Source: an uncultured Lachnospiraceae bacterium
GTDB lineage: Bacteria; Bacillota; Clostridia; Lachnospirales; Lachnospiraceae
Direction of reading: 5' to 3'
Assembly (NCBI GenBank): GCA_948441955.1
Contig: CAOJQZ010000009.1
Span: 1-53,785 of the forward strand
Length of the DNA: 53,785 bases
In this document: positions 48,458 through 53,785 of the stretch, in pieces
Layout of the letters: each line of letters starts with the position of its first letter
How positions within the stretch are numbered: position 1 is the stretch's first letter
Made by a program: the position numbers and the translations under genes
The notes under the pieces: model-generated
What the model was told of the DNA's origin: nothing
The model's database searches: none
What the model saw: only the letters and a program-made list of their open reading frames with translations

Positions 48458-49705
48458 TTAAGCCGACTCTTTATTCCCTACAACATTTTCCCAGATGTCG
48501 TTTACTTCTTCTACACAAACCATATACATCTGCGCTAATTCACTTGTCCGTATTCCCAGTTCCTCAGCGATTACCTTTATTTCACTCCACTCTGCCCGCT
48601 CATAGCAAAGAAGCAAATCATACAATTTTCCTGCTTTGCCTTTGTGGGACACCAGAGCTTCCTTTACTTCTTCTACAATCGGGATTTCTGCCAGAATCTC
48701 TTCCATAGAAGCGTCGATCATATATTCCAATGTAGAGAACATACCCAAAAGGTATGCGTCTGTACTATTAATAACAAAGTTCTTCATACGCTTTACAAGC
48801 CCGGATGCAAAATTTGCACGCATGAAAGAAGTTTTTAAAAGCTCCTCAGAGGCGCTGTCTTCATTTGCTTCAAAGCTAAGCAGATAAATCCACTGCTTAA
48901 GCTGGCTGATACCTACACGCACCATGGCCTGATGAACAGACGTTGTCTCGTGATGCACTGCAAAATATGCTGAATTAGCCATTTTAAGAAGCGCATATGT
49001 CAAAGAAGCATCCCTGCTCACGATCTGCGCCAGTTCTTCTATATCCGGCTCATCCTTTGTGATCTCTATGATAAGCTGATACAGATTCCCCTGCATAAAA
49101 TCCATTTTGCTCGTCTTTGTTGTCATCGTAGTAGAGATATAATTGCCCTCAACATAATCTACATTTAGTTCTTTCGCGTAATTGTATACCTCCTGCGTGT
49201 TTACGCCTGTCGCAATGAACTCCTTTTGGAACCCGTGGGCCATCTCTACTACATTGGCGACAGAACGCTTCTGGGTGTCATCCATCTTATTTGAAATGTC
49301 TACCTTAATATAATCTACGTATTCCAGCATACTGAAATATTTCGGTGTGAACTGGAAGTCATCAATTGCAAAACTGTATCCCTCATCCTTATACTTGCTG
49401 ATTATAATCTCTGCAAGGGAATGAACCACAATACTGTCATCGATCTGAATTACAACCTTATCCCTGTCAAAAATCTTAGGCGTATTCCTAAACAAAAGGG
49501 TTGGAGTAAAACTCATGAAAGTTTTCCTCTCCTTAAATATTTGGTCGGAATTCTCCGACAAAAATGATATCATTGCATTTGCCGCCACACTGTCTGTACT
49601 TGGATTGTACAGGCTGTCTTTATCTGTCTGGATTAGAAGTTCATATCCAACTATCGAATCTGTACGCAAATCTTTAATTGCCTGTCTTACTACACAATTA
49701 TCCAT
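48458..49705 (-). CDS. Degenerate EAL plus HDOD domain protein (YuxH-like)
   Basis: A 415-residue protein with an N-terminal EAL-type barrel and a C-terminal HDOD domain. The EAL part keeps GYELLIQ and FAIDDFQF, but the usual catalytic phrases are altered: VVIQIDDS where an E-x-x-E is expected and IATGVNT where AEGVET is expected. It probably does not hydrolyse cyclic di-GMP and may only bind it or a partner. The HDOD part includes ELAQIVSRDASLTYALLKMANSAYF and VHQAMVRVGISQLKQWIYLL. It starts directly after cheV (stop and start adjacent) in the chemotaxis operon. CdgJ/YuxH proteins of this architecture influence motility in other bacteria, so a similar role is inferred. Confidence 0.88.
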   Translation of the reverse strand: MDNCVVRQAIKDLRTDSIVGYELLIQTDKDSLYNPSTDSVAANAMISFLSENSDQIFKERKTFMSFTPTLLFRNTPKIFDRDKVVIQIDDSIVVHSLAEIIISKYKDEGYSFAIDDFQFTPKYFSMLEYVDYIKVDISNKMDDTQKRSVANVVEMAHGFQKEFIATGVNTQEVYNYAKELNVDYVEGNYISTTMTTKTSKMDFMQGNLYQLIIEITKDEPDIEELAQIVSRDASLTYALLKMANSAYFAVHHETTSVHQAMVRVGISQLKQWIYLLSFEANEDSASEELLKTSFMRANFASGLVKRMKNFVINSTDAYLLGMFSTLEYMIDASMEEILAEIPIVEEVKEALVSHKGKAGKLYDLLLCYERAEWSEIKVIAEELGIRTSELAQMYMVCVEEVNDIWENVVGNKESA

Positions 49706-50620
49706 TTACAATCCCCTCTCCTCCAAAAGCCTATCCATAACCTGTACAAGGCGGCCAATCTCCGGCTTAGACAATTGTTCGTCAGCCCCAAGCTGTTCTC
49801 CTTTAATTCTCATTTCCCTGTTTATCAGAGATGAGAAAATAATAACCGGAAGCTTTTTCATCTTTTCATCATCCTTCACGAGCTTTGTAAGGCGGTGTCC
49901 GTCCATCTCCGGCATCTCAATATCCGTAATAAGAAGCGCCGCTTTATCATCAAAATCACTGTCGTCACGAATACCCGCCAGATAATCCCATGCTTCCTTT
50001 CCATTATTAAAGTTAATAACATTCGAATACCCGGCACGGAAAAGAGAGTCCATAATCATCTTGGTTAGAAGCATGGAATCTTCTGCAAGAACAATCTTTT
50101 CCTTTCTCTCATATCTGTCGCCAAGCTTTTCAACCTCATTAATCTGAATAGATGTCTCCGGCGCAATATCTGCTACAATCTTCTCAAAGTCCAGTATTGT
50201 AACAAGGTTCTTGCCGCACTGGGCAATACCGGTCGCCACCCCATCGTCGCCGCTTGTAAGCGTTTTATCCGGCTTCTGAATATCTTCCCAGGATATCCTG
50301 CTGATCCCCACCACTGTATGTACACGGAACGCAATATTCATCTTATTAAAGTTGGTGATAATAAAAAGATCACGCTCCATCTCCTCACGGCCTTCTCCGG
50401 TAAGATACTTGGGCAGATTAATTACGGTCAAAAGAGTTTCACGCGGCTTAAAAATCCCTTCAACCGCACTGTGAGAATGCGGTATCGGCTTTACTTTATC
50501 CGCCATCATAATTTCCCGTACCTTCGCCACATTGATTCCATACAATTCCCCAAAAATGGTAAACTGCATAATCTCAATCTCATTTGTTCCCGATTCCAAT
50601 AAAATCTCTGTATCAGCCAT
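49706..50620 (-). CDS. cheV: Chemotaxis protein CheV (CheW domain plus receiver)
   Basis: CheV couples receptors to CheA and is itself phosphorylated for adaptation. The 304-residue protein has a CheW-like domain (IMQFTIFGELYGINVAKVREIM, GIFKPRETLLTVINLPKYL, RVHTVVGISRISW). A receiver domain follows, with VLAEDSMLL, phospho-Asp in LLITDIEMPEMDGHRL and VIIFSSLINREM, which holds the conserved Lys later in LSKPEIG. The ATG at 50620 has AAAGGAG nine bases upstream; a GTG six bases earlier is too close to the site. Confidence 0.95.
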   Translation of the reverse strand: MADTEILLESGTNEIEIMQFTIFGELYGINVAKVREIMMADKVKPIPHSHSAVEGIFKPRETLLTVINLPKYLTGEGREEMERDLFIITNFNKMNIAFRVHTVVGISRISWEDIQKPDKTLTSGDDGVATGIAQCGKNLVTILDFEKIVADIAPETSIQINEVEKLGDRYERKEKIVLAEDSMLLTKMIMDSLFRAGYSNVINFNNGKEAWDYLAGIRDDSDFDDKAALLITDIEMPEMDGHRLTKLVKDDEKMKKLPVIIFSSLINREMRIKGEQLGADEQLSKPEIGRLVQVMDRLLEERGL

Positions 50621-50652
50621 AACCACTTTCTCCTTTATGTTCTATGATATTA

Positions 50653-50680
50653 TTATCGGCATAATTGTACCTTAACATAA
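50653..50680 (-). promoter_or_regulatory. Candidate sigma-D promoter of cheV
   Basis: On the minus strand TTAT (50680-50677), 16 bases, GCCGATAA (50660-50653), a perfect sigma-28 -10 form. The 71-bp gap after cheD thus gives cheV and the genes after it a start of their own. Confidence 0.6.
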
Positions 50681-50691
50681 GCTCTTTATCC

Positions 50692-51171
50692 TTAGAGCGT
50701 ACGCTCCGGCTTTCCTGCTGAACGAATGGATACCTTCCCTGTCGCCACATCAAGGGACATCGTTCTTGCATAGTTTGCACCCGTATCCTCACTCGATACC
50801 CGCAGACCTTCCGCCATCAGCGCCCTTTTTACATTCTGGGCATTACGCTCTCCGATATTCCCCAAGCCCCCAGGCCCTTTCATCTCAAACATCTTAGCGC
50901 CGCCTGCAATCTTGCATACCAGTCTACCCTTCATCGCTCCGAAAGCCTGCAGCTTTCTGAGTGTTTCCCTGACTCCGGAGTCTGCATATTTGAATACGTT
51001 ACTGTCCGCCATGTTTTTTTCCGGAAGCATAATGTGAAGAAGTGCCCCCAGCTTAATCATGGGGTCATAAAATGCAACCCCAATGCACGATCCCAAAGCG
51101 TAAGTAATCAGCTCACCCTCCTGTCTTGCTATCTTCATATCTGCAATACCGACCGATATCTTTTTGGCCAT
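50692..51171 (-). CDS. cheD: Chemoreceptor glutamine deamidase CheD
   Basis: CheD deamidates receptor glutamines and binds CheC. The 159-residue protein shows the catalytic set T23, C29 and H46 (TYALGSCIGVAFYDP, then LGALLHIMLP), KIAGGAKMFEM and the C-terminal GNIGERNAQNVKRAL. Its ATG overlaps the cheC stop (TAATG), fitting the known CheC-CheD complex and coupled translation. Confidence 0.95.
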   Translation of the reverse strand: MAKKISVGIADMKIARQEGELITYALGSCIGVAFYDPMIKLGALLHIMLPEKNMADSNVFKYADSGVRETLRKLQAFGAMKGRLVCKIAGGAKMFEMKGPGGLGNIGERNAQNVKRALMAEGLRVSSEDTGANYARTMSLDVATGKVSIRSAGKPERTL

Positions 51172-51794
51172 TACGAATCAACTCCCAGCTTTTTCATAAG
51201 AATATTTAATGATTTTACATCAGGCAGAAGTAGCATTCCACTCTTTAATGCTTTTCCATCGATATCAAATTCACCTGTTACCATCATAATTCTGTCTGAA
51301 TGCTGTCCCATCATTGCCATTGGAAGGCTCATAATCCCTCCCAGCATATTAACCGCGAGCTGCGGGACTGACAACTCGACCGACACTCCTGTCAGCGCAG
51401 ACAGGGCGTTAATATATGAAGAAATTACAATATTTCCAATCTCTGTCAACACAGAAGTGTCAATTTCATCAAGCTCCATAAGAGAAATCTGTGTCTTACC
51501 GAGCATCCTGAATACTACCTCGTCCGTAAATTCTTCAGGTGCAGTAAACAGCATGATTCCCTGCACCTCGCCAGTCATCTCAACCATTACGGCAGCGACA
51601 ATTTCTTCCGGATCCCCAAGCTTTGCCAACGCTTCATTGAATTCCAGTATTTCTACTCTTGGAACCAGCATATTGACCTTGGCGCTTAGGAGGCTGGAAA
51701 GTGCTGTTGCCGCATTACCTCCTCCAATGCTCCCAATTTCCTTGAGAATGTCCATCTCCATCTCATTCATCTCTTCATATCTGCTTATTGCCAT
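51171..51794 (-). CDS. cheC: CheY-phosphate phosphatase CheC, one active site altered
   Basis: CheC dephosphorylates CheY-P and is stimulated by CheD. The 207-residue protein has the two pseudo-symmetric repeats of the CheC/CheX/FliY family. The second site is intact (LTEIGNIV with E118 and N121). In the first, LKEIGSIGGGNAAT, E19 is kept but the expected Asn three residues later is Ser22. Loss of that amide should weaken or kill the first site. GAGAGGTGG precedes the ATG. It is coupled to cheD and follows flhP by 11 bp. Confidence 0.93.
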   Translation of the reverse strand: MAISRYEEMNEMEMDILKEIGSIGGGNAATALSSLLSAKVNMLVPRVEILEFNEALAKLGDPEEIVAAVMVEMTGEVQGIMLFTAPEEFTDEVVFRMLGKTQISLMELDEIDTSVLTEIGNIVISSYINALSALTGVSVELSVPQLAVNMLGGIMSLPMAMMGQHSDRIMMVTGEFDIDGKALKSGMLLLPDVKSLNILMKKLGVDS

Positions 51795-51805
51795 ACTCCA
51801 CCTCT

Positions 51806-52516
51806 CTATTGTCTTAACGTATTAATCGTACTCATGATTTCATCTGAGGTTGTAACCATCCGAAGTGCGAGAGAATAGGCTCTCTGGGCTTCAATCGTAC
51901 GAGTAATCTCTTCGGCTGTATCTACTCCGGACATTTCCAGTGTATGGTCAACCATCTTGGCTCCCGGGATCAGATAAGGATCGCCATTTTTAGCTATGGG
52001 CGAAAACTCGTTGTCACCTACACTCAGCATTCCATCCAAAATATCAAATCCATATACGCCAATATCTGCGCCCAATTCCCCATCTGTTACAAGAATTGGA
52101 TTCTGATTCCGATCCAGTACAAAATTTCCGGTATCATTTACAAGATAAAATTCTGTCCCGCGCTGGGACAGGCTAAAATGTCCATTTCTCGTATAAGTAA
52201 TGTCCCCTGTAATCGGACTCCTCAGCATAAAAAAGCCATCCTCTACAATTGCATAGTCATACTCACCCTGGGTTGTTACAAATCCGCTGGGGTCAAATTT
52301 CGTATCCGTTTTCTCTACTACAATACCGACCCCCGATTTCAGCGGCGTATCCTCCCCCCTATAATTATTCAAATTATAATACATCAGGTCTGAAAATACA
52401 GCTGATTTAGACTTATATCCGTAATTGTTTACATTTGCAAAGTTATTTGCAACCACATCAAGCTTCCTCTGCTCCTCCATTGCTCCCCTTGCCGCGGTAT
52501 AAAATGATGTATACAT
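51806..52516 (-). CDS. Flagellar rod/hook-basal-body protein (FlhP/FlgG-like)
   Basis: A 236-residue rod-family protein with the N-terminal FYTAARGAMEEQRKLDVVANNFANVNNYGYKSK motif, the central DYAIVEDGFFMLRSP and YTRNGHFSLSQRG phrases, and the C-terminal MSGVDTAEEITRTIEAQRAYSLALRMVTTSDEIMSTINTL helix. It is paired with the next gene upstream, as flhO-flhP are in Bacillus, where they form distal rod parts. The exact FlgG versus FlhP assignment is uncertain. AGGGAGG precedes the ATG. Confidence 0.88.
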   Translation of the reverse strand: MYTSFYTAARGAMEEQRKLDVVANNFANVNNYGYKSKSAVFSDLMYYNLNNYRGEDTPLKSGVGIVVEKTDTKFDPSGFVTTQGEYDYAIVEDGFFMLRSPITGDITYTRNGHFSLSQRGTEFYLVNDTGNFVLDRNQNPILVTDGELGADIGVYGFDILDGMLSVGDNEFSPIAKNGDPYLIPGAKMVDHTLEMSGVDTAEEITRTIEAQRAYSLALRMVTTSDEIMSTINTLRQ

Positions 52517-52539
52517 AATTCATTCCCTCCCTTTTATTC

Positions 52540-53289
52540 TTACGTTGCAGAAGCCAGACCTGCAATTTTTCCGATAAGCTGGTCATACATTTTAAGAATC
52601 TGAGCAGAGCCCTGAAGTACGCGCTGTCCGCTCATCATACGAGTCATCTCCTCTGCCATTGAAGCATTGGAGTATTCCGTATAGCGCTGATTCACCTTCG
52701 CATTTTCTGCAGCCTGGGGCTGTCCTGCCGCCTCAAATACTCCTGATGTTATCTTCGTAAGCTGGTCATAATTCTCAAAATCCACAACCCGAAGTCTTCC
52801 AAAGCTCTGGTATCCATCCTCTGTAGTAATGTTCCCCTGCTTATCAATTCCAACCTTGTCTGTGGTAAGCTGAATCGGTCCTCCGTCTTCTCCCAGTACG
52901 CGCCCGACCCCCGGAAGCACAAGATAACGCTCATCATCCAAATTAAAAGAGCCGTTCCTTGTATAGACAACGCCGTTATTATTCGTCTGAATTGCAAAGA
53001 ACCCATTTCCTGTAAGTCCTACATCCAGCGCCCCGCCCGTTTCTCTAAGGCCTCCCTCAGCATAATTCGTCACACGCTCCGCAGCAATGTTCATCCGTGA
53101 TACGGTTCCTACCGCAGTTTTTCCCTGCTGGTCATAACGGTAAATCATCTCATCCCGAAAGGTACTTTCTATCAGCTTGTCGGCTTTATATCCCGGGGTG
53201 GATACATTCGCCATATTATTACTGATGACGTTCATATTCCGGTTCTGTGTTATCATATTAGAAGCTAAATCATAATATCCCTGAAACAT
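52540..53289 (-). CDS. Flagellar rod/hook-basal-body protein (FlhO/FlgF-like)
   Basis: A 249-residue rod-family protein with YDLASNMITQNRNMNVISNNMANVSTPGYKADK at the N terminus, DVGLTGNGFFAIQTN and YTRNGSFNLDDERYLVLP in the middle, and VNQRYTEYSNASMAEEMTRMMSGQRVLQGSAQILKMYDQLIGKIAGL at the C terminus. The start at 53289 is set by GGGAGAAAAGGG; it overlaps the end of sigD by 20 bp, so rod protein synthesis is coupled to SigD. Confidence 0.88.
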   Translation of the reverse strand: MFQGYYDLASNMITQNRNMNVISNNMANVSTPGYKADKLIESTFRDEMIYRYDQQGKTAVGTVSRMNIAAERVTNYAEGGLRETGGALDVGLTGNGFFAIQTNNNGVVYTRNGSFNLDDERYLVLPGVGRVLGEDGGPIQLTTDKVGIDKQGNITTEDGYQSFGRLRVVDFENYDQLTKITSGVFEAAGQPQAAENAKVNQRYTEYSNASMAEEMTRMMSGQRVLQGSAQILKMYDQLIGKIAGLASAT

Positions 53290-53785
53290 CCCTTTTCTCC
53301 CTTTCTTCATTAAAATTTTCCATGTGCTTCCTTAATTTTCTGATTGCATTTGAGTGAATCTGAGAAACCCGAGGTTCGCTTACTGATAGTACATCCGCTA
53401 TCTGCCTCATATTCAGCTCTTCTATATAATATAGAGAAACTACAATCTGTTCATTCTCTTTCAGAGTATTAATCCCCTCTGCAAGAATCTCTGTGAGCTC
53501 CTTTTTCAGCAGCTGCTCTTCCGGCTGCTCATGATTCTCCTGCTGTGCCGACACTCTTGCACCGATTTCATTTCCCTGTGCCTCTGCCAGCACCATATCA
53601 AGAGAAAGAATATTAAAAAGCGCCGCTTTACGCATTGTCTCATGATATTTCTCGGTTGTAATGTCCAGATATTCCGTCACCTCCTGAACAGAAGGATAAT
53701 ATCCAAGTTTATTATATAACGTTGTCACCGCATCTTCAATATTTCTTGTACTCTTTCTTGTACTTCTTGGCACCCAATCCTGCTT
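53270..53785 (-). CDS. sigD: Flagellar sigma factor SigD (FliA), C-terminal part, start outside the window
   Basis: The frame is open at the right edge of the window (reading QDWVPRSTRKSTRN, a hallmark of sigma-28 just after region 2). It contains region 3 (LGYYPSVQEVTEYLDIT) and region 4 with the helix-turn-helix ELNMRQIADVLSVSEPRVSQIHSNAIRKLRKHM. SigD directs transcription of late flagellar and chemotaxis genes, including the candidate GNCGATAW promoters seen here, and is held by FlgM (6733-7038). About 172 C-terminal residues are present; the rest of the gene lies beyond base 53785. Confidence 0.95.
   Translation of the reverse strand, partial: KQDWVPRSTRKSTRNIEDAVTTLYNKLGYYPSVQEVTEYLDITTEKYHETMRKAALFNILSLDMVLAEAQGNEIGARVSAQQENHEQPEEQLLKKELTEILAEGINTLKENEQIVVSLYYIEELNMRQIADVLSVSEPRVSQIHSNAIRKLRKHMENFNEEREKRDVSGIL

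Overview
The window looks like a chromosomal segment of a motile, low-to-mid GC Clostridia member, most likely Lachnospiraceae. The reasons are a Bacillus/Clostridia-type chemotaxis set (cheA, cheW, cheR, cheB, cheC, cheD, cheV), a flgM-flgN-flgK-flgL-DUF6470-fliW-csrA order like that of Bacillus, a Gram-positive-type meso-diaminopimelate dehydrogenase, a T-box metG, a preQ1-controlled queT and a stand-alone Spo0A DNA-binding domain. I cannot name the species. I see no tRNA, rRNA, CRISPR array, insertion sequence or phage gene.

Bases 1-12700 (motility block 1): the tail of an unknown gene, a minus-strand pair resembling Bacillus ylqG-ylqH (hook-length-like protein plus a free FlhB C-terminal domain), then a rightward run cheA-W-R-B followed by flgM-N-K-L-DUF6470-fliW-csrA. 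A leftward gene of unknown function behind a sigma-D-like promoter closes the block.

Bases 12766-24045 (housekeeping and signalling): plsC and a DUF4173-like membrane protein; queT with a preQ1-I riboswitch; a leftward response regulator / histidine kinase / methyltransferase / large surface protein group; divergent from it, an orphan Spo0A C-terminal-domain protein with three helically phased 0A-like boxes upstream and a candidate small RNA downstream; and a small VOC-family protein.

Bases 24049-29431: a leftward tatD-rsmA-citrate synthase-hydrolase run, then ddh on the other strand behind a promoter and a compact cloverleaf-like RNA leader.

Bases 29430-40344 (sugar island): a nine-gene leftward operon (ketose 3-epimerase, PfkB kinase, Gfo/Idh oxidoreductase, RbsABC-type importer, second TIM-barrel isomerase, GatZ-like and GatY-like aldolase subunits) controlled by a divergent LacI-family regulator. 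It is bracketed by two related long palindromes, one of them a perfect 84-bp inverted repeat without a loop.

Bases 40352-46133: metG with its T-box, a lipoprotein, a solo MsmK/UgpC-type ATPase with direct repeats at its promoter, and rsmI.

Bases 46146-53785 (motility block 2): a leftward series sigD (cut by the window end)-flhO-flhP-cheC-cheD-cheV-EAL/HDOD protein-SprA-like putative metalloprotease-methyl-accepting protein with a zinc-binding CZB-like sensor. The two motility blocks together give the signalling core (CheA/W/V, CheR/B, CheC/D), hook-filament junction proteins, the FlgM-SigD switch and the FliW-CsrA switch. Flagellin itself is not in the window. Four motility-linked promoters share the form TTAT-N15/16-GNCGATA(T/A), which I read as the local sigma-D promoter.
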